Of a DNA stretch of 64,000 nt, positions 21,790 through 33,500 are shown piece by piece (positions within the stretch are counted from its first letter, which is position 1; the number at the start of each line of letters is the position of its first letter). The notes beneath the pieces are model-generated. The model did no database searches. It was given only the letters and a program-made list of their open reading frames with translations, and was not told the DNA's origin. The position numbers were made by a program, and so were the translations under genes. This stretch comes from Culex pipiens pallens (lineage: Eukaryota; Arthropoda; Insecta; Diptera; Culicidae): the NCBI RefSeq assembly GCF_016801865.2, contig NC_068938.1:116028615-116092614 (forward strand), in the 5' to 3' direction.

Positions 21790-22480
21790 AGGCGGAGAAA
21801 GAGAGCAAAATTTTTGCCTCTCCGATGTTTTTTTAGATTTTGCAGGGGTGGAACAACAACAGTAGGGGCCCAGCTGTAAAACAGAAATATAAAGTCCAAA
21901 ACCAGCAGCAAATCTGCTGTAAAAGCGCATTTGGTGCAGATGTCAAAACTTTTAAGCATTTGCTTGCCGCTGTAAAAGCGCTTTTAATGCTAAACAGTGA
22001 CTTTATTTAATGCTGATTGGTTACTTGTGATGAGCAGAGTGGCAGGTTGGTCGGATTTATTCCGGAGAAAAACGCGTAGTTTATCAAAATAAACTGGAGA
22101 ACTTTATTGAACGCGTGCTTTTTGCAACGGATGACGTAACACACTTGAAAAACGTTCGGCCGACTCGATGACGACTACAGGGTTGTTCATCTCAACAACT
22201 TGGGTAACTCTATGAGTGAAGCAGAGGAGAGAGAGGGAAAGGGACAACAACATTATTGCCTCTCCAATTTTTTGACATTTTGCAGGGGTGCAGCAACAAC
22301 AGTAGGGGTTCAGCTGTAAAACAGAAATATAAAGTCCAAAACTAGCTGTAAATCTGCTGAAAAAGCGCGTTTGGTGCAGATGTCAAAACAATTTAGCTTT
22401 TCGCCGCAGCTGTAAATGCGCTGTTAGTGCTGAACAGTGACTTTATTTAGTGCTGGATGGTTACTTGGGCGTTTTCATCG
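21790..22480. repeat. Direct repeat pair of about 220 bp
   Basis: 21838-22025 and 22270-22470 share 'TTGCAGGGGTG', 'AACAACAGTAGGGG', 'CAGCTGTAAAACAGAAATAT', 'TTTGGTGCAGATGTCAAAAC' and 'AACAGTGACTTTATTTA' in the same order and orientation. A second, shorter direct pair follows ('TTTTCATCGAAATATATGAG' at about 22473 and 22637). Several 'CAGCTGTAAA.GCGC' sub-units recur inside. Class unknown. Confidence 0.7.
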
Positions 22481-23048
22481 AAATATATGAGATCTGGTCT
22501 CTGAAAAGTTCATAAATAACACTTAAGTGCTTATAACTGCTGATAGGGTCGTCAGATCTTCAATCTTTTGAACTCGTTGGAAAGGTCTTTTGATCACCTA
22601 TCCATCGACAGGTCGCATGATAGATCCGGACAACGTTTTCATCGAAATATATGAGATCCGGCCTCTAAAAAGTGCATAAATAACACTTAAGGTGAAGCCG
22701 TTGATCATTCTAGAAGAAAATTGATCATTACTATAAAATATTCTGTATTAAATTCAATTTAACGATTTTCTGCACCAAAATGAATCAGCATGTGCCGGTT
22801 GTTGCCTTCTTGAAGCCACTGAAGGAATTTTTGATCCAAAGCAATTGTGTTGGCCTAGTTGGCAATCATTGATTAATGACGATTTCCATAACTTTACAAG
22901 GAATGTAATAATCGTTACCAAAAGGAATCAGCATGTGTAGGGCACTATTCTAGACAACTTGTTGAAGGAATTTTGTCAAAATATTGAAAGCGACGCAAAT
23001 TTTATATCTTTGAACGAAACATCATGACAATGATGGAAGTCTTCACGT

Positions 23049-23148
23049 NNNNNNNNNNNNNNNNNNNNNNNNNNNNNNNNNNNNNNNNNNNNNNNNNNNN
23101 NNNNNNNNNNNNNNNNNNNNNNNNNNNNNNNNNNNNNNNNNNNNNNNN
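23049..23148. other. Scaffold gap (100 N)
   Basis: It is exactly 100 N, a conventional placeholder for a gap of unknown size. The sequence resuming at 23149 starts inside a repeat related to about 17708-17755. Confidence 0.98.
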
Positions 23149-24222
23149 AGAAGGACAGGACAGAGTGGACGCGTCATGCGTTGCGTGCGTTGCGATTGCG
23201 ACCAGGAGGGTGCTGTGTAGTGTGTCCTATCTCTCGACTAGACCAGACCAAAATCCACGATAAAGCGTCAGAACAAAGAGTAAAAAGTTAACAATCTTGG
23301 TCTTTGACGTAGGTGCACACAAATCAAGATATTGCGCGTATTCCCGAAAAAGACACGCAGCAAATCAGCTTCGAAACGACGCGCCGCCTAAATATTTCCC
23401 CTATGTCAAATTTGAACTTTTAATATTTATTTGCAAATGCTACAACGTTTTTATAATATATATTTTTTTTTAAATATCATTTTTCTATTGTTTTCATATT
23501 TTTTTTTAATTCCTCATCCTTCCAACTTTATCAAATCATTTCTTTTATTTGGAGCGAGAATAAATGTAGAGCTGGCTGTAGTAGATGAAATAATTCTCAT
23601 GGGTTCTAGAACTTTTGCCATGTGCGGTAGCAAAATAGTGCCATTCAGCAAAAAACCCCAAAATCTCTCTTACGGTTTGAAAGATTGATCATATTAAACC
23701 GATTTTTATATTGTGAGCCAGTTTCATCTGAATGATTGATGATTTTTTTTTCAATTCTGGTACATTCAATTTCAAAAACAAAACCATCTACTTCTGATAC
23801 ATGTGGACAGCAGCTGTATAGTTTTCCAAGATTTCGAAATGATTGACAAACAAAAAAAGATTATTGTTCGGGCGGTGTCGAAATCAACACAACTGAATTT
23901 GATCTTAATCAAATAATAAATCAGTTACATTTTTCAGTTTTATACTTTCCAGAAATCCTCCTCTTTGCTAGCTCTGCGGGAATTCCATTCTGCCCTGTAT
24001 TGCGTGTCGTTCTTGCTCTGTCCTGTGGGCTAGCACACAAGTTCACCGTATACTATTTTTTTAAATTTAAGATTATACAGCAGTTTCCTAAAGTAGTGTA
24101 CATTCAATTTTTGCTTAATTTGCTGATGATTATTTGGGATGAAATCTTATTTCAATAAATAACCAGGTAGCATAACTCAGCGCGCCCGAGTGCTTCTAGC
24201 ATATGCGGCGAGTAAAGCAAAT
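23149..24222. other. Non-coding AT-rich DNA right of the gap
   Basis: Apart from the short repeat at 23149-23210, I see no gene or defined element. Open frames here are AT-rich and lack any conserved motif. Confidence 0.5.
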
Positions 24223-25071
24223 CGAGCCAAACATTTCATTAGGGCACAAAACCAAAACGTAAACATTCAGGATTATTCCACTATTCCATTCATTAGTACA
24301 CTCCCTACATGCCCTCCAAGAATCAGATTGATAACAAACAATTTCCTATTGAAAAAATCAAAAACACAAAAGGGCACATAACCATTTTCACTGCAAACCA
24401 AAAAAAATGTTCAAATGTGCCCTTTTATTTTTCGTTAGTTTCTCGTACTTAAGGAACTTTTTGTATTATAAAGTGAACTTTTCATGCATTCTTAACACTA
24501 ATTCACCTGAAAAAAAAGTTTGGTTAACTTTTCACCAAGGATTTCTGCAGAGAAAAACTTCGTCAAAAAACAATATTTAATACGGTCCCGCGGCTGCTGT
24601 TCAGTACACTTTAGAAGAATTTTTATGTTTCACGTACCTTATTTACACTATTCAATCACAAAACTTCACCAATTATCAAAATTTCTACTGAATTCCTCAT
24701 TATTTCTAACTAAACAAAAGGGCCCGTAAACATCATTCAAATCAACAATGCGGTGACAGCGCTTTAGTGCCCTTTCAGCTCTCTTCGAAATTGCATTTAG
24801 AAAGGGCCCATTATGAACAACAGTTGAAAAGTTAAAAGGGCCTAATAGCGAGATTTTCTTAAATTATGAGTTTTATTGCGAAAATCAACAAAAATTAAGA
24901 AGCATTTAAGCAGAGTTGAGGATAATGATGTGTTTTGTCGTGTCATCAGTAAAAATACCAACAGTCAAGCTTCTTTTTTAAATAGGAATTGAAACAAGTT
25001 GTCCATTTTTTGCAAGCGATTTTCTCGAATCGCGGTTTTTGGTTTTGTGCCCTAATGAAATGTTTGGCTCG
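24223..25071. mobile_element. 849-bp non-autonomous TIR element with GGGCACA ends
   Basis: The termini CGAGCCAAACATTTCATTAG and its exact mirror CTAATGAAATGTTTGGCTCG define the element. The inverted repeat continues through GGGCACAAAACC, about 33 bp in all. AAAT occurs immediately outside both ends and may be a short duplication. Internal 'AAAAGGGC' motifs recur, and no transposase is present. The tips resemble the short element at about 14640-14773. Confidence 0.85.
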
Positions 25072-25870
25072 AAATACAGGTAATCTCAATTACTTAAAAC
25101 TTTAAAATTCGATATCTCTGGAACGAAACATATTCCTTTCTGTCAATAAGTGATTCTTATGTAAAATCGGACGGGGAATACGATGGTGAGGTCAAATTTA
25201 AAAAAATAAACAGGGCTGTTTTGAGATACGGTCATTTAAAGTTTTCAATTGCGCAATACAGGTAGGCAAAATATTTTAATCTAAATGTTGATCACGTAAA
25301 TGGGTTCAACGTCCAATTTCCTTCAAAATTGAGTCTAAGACCGACCCTCTAAGATTTGTGGTTCCTCAGTTATCGTCGTTTGAAGATAGGGGTTTCGCTC
25401 AAAAATCGCCAAAAAGTCGATTTTTTGGGAGGGTACAAAAATGGAGGGGGTGGTCCGATTTGGATGAAATTCGGGATTTTTGCATGTTTTGATAGTCTCA
25501 ACAGCTCTGCCAAATTTGAGCAGAATCGGAGATGGTAATTTTCAAATTTGCATTTTTTCTTGCACACTTCAGGTGGAATGACCCATATGCCGAATGCTGA
25601 TACAGCTTATCTCAGTCCCGGGTATTGGGTGGTGATAGCCCTCGCGCTGCTTCCAACGACCCATTTCAAAATGACAGAGCTGCTTGCGGTCCAATTCCGA
25701 GGTCGCTGGGCATTGTTCGGCCCCGCCTAAACATAGAAGCAATCATCTGAAGGAAATTCTATCTATATTTAGACTTCCAATCCCCTCAGGCAAGTCAGGG
25801 GGACCAGCGCGTATTTAATATCAGAAGACAACATGTTTCAACCGTTTCAACACTACGGATCAGTTCACTG
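25072..25870. repeat. Probable old interspersed repeat, class not recognised
   Basis: Low-coding sequence with phrases typical of high-copy insect repeats, such as 'GGTCCGATTTGGATGAAATT' and 'GCCAAATTTGAGCAGAATCG'. A GC-richer stretch (about 25570-25735) follows. I cannot delimit or classify it from one copy. Confidence 0.35.
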
Positions 25871-25871
25871 A

Positions 25872-26113
25872 TACACGCAGAAAAATAAGGCATATTTGAA
25901 TCAACAAAACGTTTTGTTGATTCGAAAATCAAGATTTTTGTTGAATCAACGTTAAACGTCAGAGCAACTTTTTCAAAACAACAAAAGATTTTTGTGGAAT
26001 TGAGAAAATCAAGGTTTGTTTCAACGCAAAATCGGCGTTGATTATATTCAACAAAAAAATTGTTGAATCAAACCTCGTACAGGCTGATTCTACAAAATAT
26101 TTTTCTGCGTGTA
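25872..26113. mobile_element. MITE family B ('TACACGCAGAAAAATA'), about 242 bp
   Basis: The ends TACACGCAGAAAAATA and TATTTTTCTGCGTGTA are perfect inverted repeats. Internal AACAAAA/TTTTGTT motifs also alternate strand. A truncated copy at about 37285-37362 has family A inserted in or beside it. A TA target is suggested by the flanks. Confidence 0.85.
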
Positions 26114-26119
26114 GAGTGT

Positions 26120-26190
26120 AAACCTTCTGATGGCCGACTGCTTAGCGTTCCAGACCACCACCAATCCAGAGGTGTGAGTTCGAATCTCAC
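26120..26190 (+). repeat. tRNA-like relic
   Basis: 'GATGGCCGACTGCTTAGCG' resembles an A box region, and 'GTGTGAGTTCGAATCTCACC' forms a T-arm with a perfect stem. The acceptor stem does not close. It is a tRNA-derived repeat fragment rather than a working tRNA. Confidence 0.45.
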
Positions 26191-26254
26191 CTAATTATTC
26201 AATTTCGTTTTTGTTCATATTCAAAGTTCAAATCCCTGATTCCGAATTTCAAAG

Positions 26255-26330
26255 GTACCGACCGGGATTTGATCCCTGAACCTTCTGCTTGTGAGACAGA
26301 AGCCGTAACCATTAAGCCACGGAGCCGGTT
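26255..26330 (-). repeat. tRNA-like sequence, Val(CAC)-like anticodon, degenerate
   Basis: On the minus strand 'GGCTCCGTGGCTTAATGG' carries an A box. 'CTTCTGTCTCACAAGCAGAAG' folds as an anticodon arm with loop CTCACAA, and 'GGGATCAAATCCC' is a perfect T-arm. The 5' and 3' acceptor strands do not pair, so this is a tRNA-derived repeat or pseudogene. Confidence 0.5.
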
Positions 26331-26339
26331 AAGCTACCA

Positions 26340-27520
26340 GAATTACTTGACATGACCTCAAAATGGGACAGGATAGTGGTCATCATAACACTATTACCCT
26401 TATTACCAGATAAAAAAAGGCTTTTTTGGAAAAATATGAGCAATTTTCTATGTTTTATTTATACTGTTAAATATTATTCATATACATCTTGATTTGATTA
26501 ACTTAACGAATAATAGCATGTTATATTGATAAAGAAAGGTGTAAACACTTGAAAATCGAGACAAGCTCTATCCTACATCTGCCTTGAAAAGGTGTTAAGA
26601 GTTTTTTTTATTAAACGCTTGGACGAACACCGATTCCATGATTTAGTGTAAGAATATGAAAACGATCTGAAACCATTCTTCAAACAACTCGCGGATTTAT
26701 CTTTGACAATAGTACAGGAAAAGCAAGGACAGAAATGTTGAGAATATCCTTTCAATTAAATCGTAATGAATATCGTGCAACATGGATAGGAAAAGCCTTT
26801 TAGGGTCGTCGAATCTAATAAATGGATAAATGACATTTTATACAATGGGTCGTGCTAAATGGTTTTCTTTTTCAAAGAGTTTCCCGTTTTACGTTTCATT
26901 CAGCCATAATTTTTATTCAGTGTACTTTGAGATGTAACTAAATGAAAGATGTTTAGAACATGAGTAAAACAAATATTTAATATAATGATAACTAGATTTT
27001 ATATTTTCAAGCGGTTGAATTAAGTTTGACGGAGGTAGCCAAAATTTGCTCTTTCGTAATCGCTGAGGCGTAATTTTTCCTTAAAAACCGTTACCAATAC
27101 CGAATGTTCATTTTTCAATGAGTGGAAAGTAGGTTGTTTTATAGTTTGAAGAAGGACATCAACTAAATCCACGCTGATCAAGGAGGAATTTGCGGGGTTC
27201 TAACTCTAAACAGATAAAATACTCGTTTCTACGTACACTGTCTGTAGGCTAAAATAATAACTGCAAAACAACATTTCAAAAGGAGGTTGTTGGTTTCATT
27301 TGCTTGTATTTTGCTAAATGCGAACACTCATAGAAAATAAAATATTAAATCAACGACAGAAAGTGTGCCAAACGCAAGCTTAGACAAGTTTCGCCTCTTT
27401 TGAAATGTTTTCTGTGGAAAGTTTCTGCATTCCGTGCACGATTGTTGTTGTTTTTGTTATTGGTGAGACTTTTGCACAAATCTGGCTTTTTTGTGGGAGG
27501 GTTGCTTCCGCTTTGTTGGG
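26340..27520. other. AT-rich intergenic DNA
   Basis: No coding exon, RNA gene or defined repeat is visible. The region lies downstream of the inferred last exon of the Phafin gene on the minus strand. Confidence 0.5.
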
Positions 27521-27521
27521 G

Positions 27522-30500
27522 CTACTTTTCAGGTTTCTCATCTCCGTAAAACTTGGGCTGGAAAGAAAGAAACAATAAAAATAAGTTGGACAGCATTTTC
27601 GAGCTAAATCAATTTCAACACAAGCAATAACAAACACCTGGCATGCAAGTTTTATTTTTAAGATAAATAATTTGCGCAATTTAACTCTTTGTTCATGAGA
27701 AACCTATTAAATAATTAATTATCGAATAATGTTGAGACCAGAAATATGTAATTTTTATAAAATATAATGCTTTATGATATTGTACAATAAAATGCTGATT
27801 GTTTTAAATATTTTGAAAATACAGATAAAGCAACGCAGGTAACACACTCTAGTAAAAAAAGAAGAAATAAACGAAATATGTTATGTTAATAATTTCAAAC
27901 AAAATTATTTTAACATCGGTTTCTAAATGATTTTAATGAATTGGAAAACAGTACACAAACTATTTTATGAACAAGTTCCCAATAAAACTCTTGATACGAA
28001 ATGTAAACTTAAATACGCACACACATTTTCCCAAATCTATCCACACAACGAACGACTTACTTATTGGTCAATTTTTTTCTTCTTCTCTGCGGGATCCTCT
28101 TGCAAAAAATAACGACATTACGTCAGAGCGAAAAAGGAATAAAACCACTATCACCGTTAAGCCTATTTCGTGTTACACTTCATGTTTGCAAAATTCGATG
28201 CATGAAGCGAAGAGGTTTGTTGGTCACTCTCCCCGCACTACTTTTACCGCCTATTCCTGTCACCTGGTCACTCCTCCGCTTCTCCTTCTCCTTCTATCAT
28301 ACACACACGACCGTCGTCGGTGGCGTGCAGTGACTTCTAAAGCTCTGGATGGTTAGTAGTGTGCGGCATGCAACAAAAAAAATATAGGCGTAAGAAATAT
28401 TGGTTTAGCGAAGAGATTTTGTTGTTGTTGGAGGGAACGATAATATTTCATGAAATGTTGGCTCGATTTGTATTATACTTTTTAAAGTTTTTGTATTTCG
28501 TTTTATTTCAATTGCATTACAGAGTTGGAGTTCCTTTCAGTTATGTGTTAAATCATAATCCATGATGGAACAATTATTGCTGTTAGTGTTAACTGAGGCA
28601 ATATCCACTGATTATGAGATCAAAATAATAAACATAAACATTGACTCATCTGCATAACCAACATTCAAATAATCATGTTGAAATTTGGTTAAAAAGATTC
28701 ATGATTTTTTATTGATTTATTGCAACATAACAATCGGTGTGTGAGCTTCGTGTTCGCTAGGCAGATTTTCTGGGACCGTCTTCCGTCATCAGAACTACGG
28801 ACGATTCTGGTGTCGTCTTTATTAAATCATCTTTGCATACTTGAGATTTTCTTATCAATTAAGCAACAATAACCTACTCCTCAAAATAGATTTACTCCAT
28901 AATAGTCGGGTGATTGAACTTTCTACAACAGGGGTTAAGATGGTGGTGTCCGTAGTTCGTCGTGTGTCTTGATATGGAAAGAAGCTGGTAGTTGAGAAAG
29001 TGCTCGGATGTGTACTTCCTCGAGTAGGTCACTGCAGTCTATATTGTTCCGCAAGACGTAAAACACAAAAAGTCGTCGAAGGCTTCTGTGTTGGGAGTGT
29101 TGGCAGGCCAGCCAGAGCGCACAAATTCAACACTCGGGCACCACTTGAGCAGCAAATCCAGCAGCATTTCGTCGCAGGAAATTGAGCACAGCGCAGGGTG
29201 GCCACCAGATTTCGATTTTCAATTTCCCGGTTTTTTCCCGGTTTTCTCCCGAGCCCAGAAGGAATTTTCCGAAATGTTTTTAAACCAAACTACAATGTTT
29301 TTTTAGGCTAACGTTAGTACCAACATACTTTTTGAACGCATACATTTGGTTCAAAGTTTGAATTCCTCAAGAAAGCTTTCAAATCTTGATTAAAAGGAAA
29401 TAAGTTGTAAATGAAGCCGTTTTTATCTGTTTCCAATCAAAACATCTAATTTCCATAATGATTGGGATTTTTCATCATCATACATGTAGATTGTATAACC
29501 TCAAAATAAAAAAAATCGTTTTATTTTTTAGAATGAGATTAATTATTACTACAATTTATTAATTTTAAAGAAAAGAATTGCAAAAATGAATTGTTATCAA
29601 CAGTTATGTAAATGCTCGTTAATTCGTTAGTTGCCTCGAAAAATCAGGGGGCAAAAAATATTTTTCAAAAAACATCAAAATTTCAATTGAAATTTAAGTG
29701 CAACCAGCTGAAATCAATATAAAATGCATTCCCTTGCGTTTGGAATCATTTTTAAGCATGTTTGGGTTAATTTAATAATCTTTTATTTTTTTAAATTTTA
29801 CACCTTTAGTTTTTTTTTGTTACCGCCAAATCTTACATTTTTTGAAGACAAAACAAATAAACTAGTGTAAAATGTATTTGAACACTTTTTGCATTCAAAT
29901 GTTGAGACTATGGATTGTTCCCCCACTTGACCCCGGCCAGAGCCGAGGGACAAAAATTTTGAAAAATATTAGCATCGGCCTTATTTTCAACATGATCTCA
30001 ATTTTTGTGTTGATGTAGTAACCACCTAAAAGTGATTGCCTGTATTTCAAGTGACGTTTTTGTAGCAGAATTCTAAATATATTGTATTTTTAAAATATCT
30101 GAAAATTTTACATAAATTTCAAACGACATTTAAAAAAACTTTGCAAAAAAAATCATTGCAAGTTGTCCTTAATAATTTGTCTGGCTGAGAATCTCAAATA
30201 TTATCAAATAAAATAATATTTACAAACAGAAACTCCATGATATTATTATTTTTATGTTGAAATATGTTATAATTCAACGGTTCTCAACCTTTTCTAGGCT
30301 AGGTACCCTTTTTCGTGTTACTTAAGCTGCTGGTACCCCCTAGCGTTCATACATGAAATTTTTCGTTTGCATGAGATTTTTTTACATTCCAATTCACGAA
30401 GAAAGAAACATGAATTTTGAAGTATTAAAAATGTCGTAAATCTTGTTTCTAGAGTTGTTTAAAAACATGTACTGGATAGGCCACACAACGTCCATGTACA

Positions 30501-33500
30501 TTTCTTCAAATCAGTTTTCTTAATAAAGCTTCAAAATAAAATGTTGTTCCCTGTTTTTCTTTAAAACTATCTACTGAAAATGTCTTTAAATTTAGAGATT
30601 TTTTTTTTGTAAATTAAATTTTCGTTGTCTTTTTCATTTCTACAAACATCCCCCATATTTTTTTAAATTTTATTTTTATGTAAATTTAAATTTTGTAAAT
30701 AGTATTTTTTTGAAGTTGTAGCTATTTTCAATTGAAAAATTATTCTATTAAATGGTTGAGAAAATTCTTTTCTGCTTTCTTTTTTGAACATTTTTGATCC
30801 ATTCTTTTGTTGCATATACAAATTTGAAACAAATAATTGTAGAAAAAAACAAACTCAAAAACGATGCACTTTACTTCAAATTCATAAAATTTCTAAACGA
30901 ATGCAAATTATAGATTTATCATACAAATTTTTTTTAAACATTTTCTGATTGGTCAAAAACAGTTAGCCCGTAATTCATTGCACCTTAAGCATGGTTGTTA
31001 TTTTTTTGATTCAAAGCAATTTGTTTTTTTTATTCTCTCAAATATTTTGTTTGGGACAAATGTTCGCCATTGCGGGGTTTGTCCTCCGGACCCCCTGAGA
31101 CCGCTCGTGGTACCCCCAGGGGTACATGTACCCCAGGTTGAGAATCGCTGGTAGAGGAAACATTTTGCTTTATTAAAAAAAAAATCGCCATGTAAAAATA
31201 TAATAGGATACAAAAAACATCCATAACCAAGAAGCATGAGTCTATTACACAAATTCAAACATAGTTTTCGCGAATTCTTCATTTATAATAACAGGAATAA
31301 TATTCTAATTGAGAAAAAAACATATTGAATAAATTAAAGAGGCTTTTGTCAAATTTTAACTAAACTTAAAATATTTTCCCGGTTTGTCAGTCGAATTCCC
31401 GAGTTTTTCCCGGTTTTCTCCCGGTGGATAAAAATCCCGGTTTTTTCCCGGTTTTCCCGGTTTTTTCCCGAGGTGGCCACCCTGACAGCGTACGATTTCG
31501 TACCGCCTCCGTACTCGATAGAGTGGACACGTTCGAGTGTGGATCGGCCCACGTTGTACTCTGCAGGATTTGGCATCCGAGTTCTGTAGAACGAGATCAG
31601 CTTGTACTTTTTCTCGTTCACTTTCATTCCGTTTTAAACGCAACAGCGAAGCAGCACGTCGATGTCTTCCTGAGGAGCACGGACGTCGTCAGATTCGCCA
31701 ATTCACCGAAAGATTTTGAGGTCGTCGGTGAACAACAGCATGCATAACTGGAGACGTGCATAACAATGACCCGATAAAGATCACGAAAATCAAAGGCCCG
31801 CGATGGCTTCCTTGCGGAACGCCGGAAATTCGTAGCAGGCCGAGAAAGTTCCAGCGATCGAAAGCTTTGGCGAAGTCGACGTAGATGGCATTAACTTGTT
31901 GACGCTTCTCCATCCTCCGGATTTGGACGTCGTAGATCGCTGTTTCATGAAGCCGTGCTGGTATTCAGAGACGATGTTTTTCACGAACGGGTAAATGTGG
32001 TCAACAAGCAACTCCAGAGTTTTTTTTTGAAAAGGACCAATAAACTATTGTCTTTCATATGTTTATAGGACCTAATCAAAAAAAAAAACTCTTGAACTGT
32101 TCCAATACCTTTGCCAAACAGCTTAGAATTGAGATCGAACGGTAATTCTCAACTTTACTTCGACTGCCCGATTTGTGGATCGGGGTAATTGAAGCGACCT
32201 TCCACTCCGACGTCAACGCAATGGTACATGCATTTCCTATTTCTTTAGGGAAGACGGTTCCGTTCTTGTATTACACCTTCTGGATTTTTTCCTTCTTTTT
32301 GAGTCAAAGATCAGCAGCACGAATCTCCCGGTCCTCTTTCGTGGTTCTCTTGGTGCGAGGGTTGGTGTTATTGAAGCCGAAAACTCGAGGATATTCGGAG
32401 GAGCTGCACTGAAAGCAATGGAGGATTTTGCCCAACTAACCATTGAGATTCTTGTGCCATTGTAACCGAATTGATTAGCTCATAAGCCTTCTCTGTCTTC
32501 CAATTGTTGCTTTTGCGACGGCTTTAGCGACATCAGCGACTGAGTCTGTTGGGCGGTCAATTTTTTCGCCACGCCTGAAAGTTGTCCAGTCCGTCAATCC
32601 TGTTGTCCAGAAATAGGCTTGCGGGAATCCATTCTCGTGCATAATCTGCCATAGCTGGTGACGGTCAACTTGCCTTGAAGATGTGATTTGTTGGCTCGTT
32701 GTTCTCACGAATCTCTCTGTATGGGGTGGGGAGATAATTTTGTAGGTCGATAAGTGTGATGCCACGTCAGTTGTCTCAGTCCAGTGTCTTTTTTGAAGGT
32801 TGGACATACGACACCATCAATCTGGTGGCTCCTCTCAGATCTTGGAAATCCCACAGTAAAACTTATTATCTCCTCTAAACTTAAATAGTTCAACGGGTAA
32901 CCGATGCTTGCCGGCAGCTCTGTTGTTTTTCAACTTCCTCATCACCCTCTTCACCGTATCCACCAGCTGCCGATGCTCCCATGTTGACTCTTACACCGGA
33001 TCCGCTCGTTTTATCGCCATGCCACGGCAGGTTCTGACTTCGATTATGTCTGAAAAGTGTCGACTGTCGATGAGAACGTGTCGTTTGGTCATCTTCAAGT
33101 TTTCTTATCGAGGAGACCGTGCAGGACGAGGGTACTACATATCGAACACATCACAGTTTACTACTATCAACGAAGATTAACCAAAACTCCTCATCTTAAC
33201 TAACCCATTCCTGCTGACTAGTGTCGATTGTGTGTGTGTGTATTGTTTTGTGATTTTTCACGTGTTCCGTATATGCAAAAATCCCAAAAGAATTGCCCCC
33301 GCTCACCTGATCATGTGTATCCTTCGATTCCTCCTCATCGTCCGAGTCATCATCACCGGAACTCTCTGGCGACGTGACTGGTTTGTTGTTGTTGGCCGAA
33401 ATGCCTTTGCTCTGTGAAAACGATCGAAACGACAATTACACAACGTTCCGCTAAGCACGTTTTTCTAGCCTCCCTCCATCCTTACCTCTTCCCGCTTCAT

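Noticed and set aside
26120..26330. Functional tRNA genes
   Set aside because: A and B boxes are present, but acceptor stems do not pair and the arms are degenerate; they fit tRNA-derived repeats.
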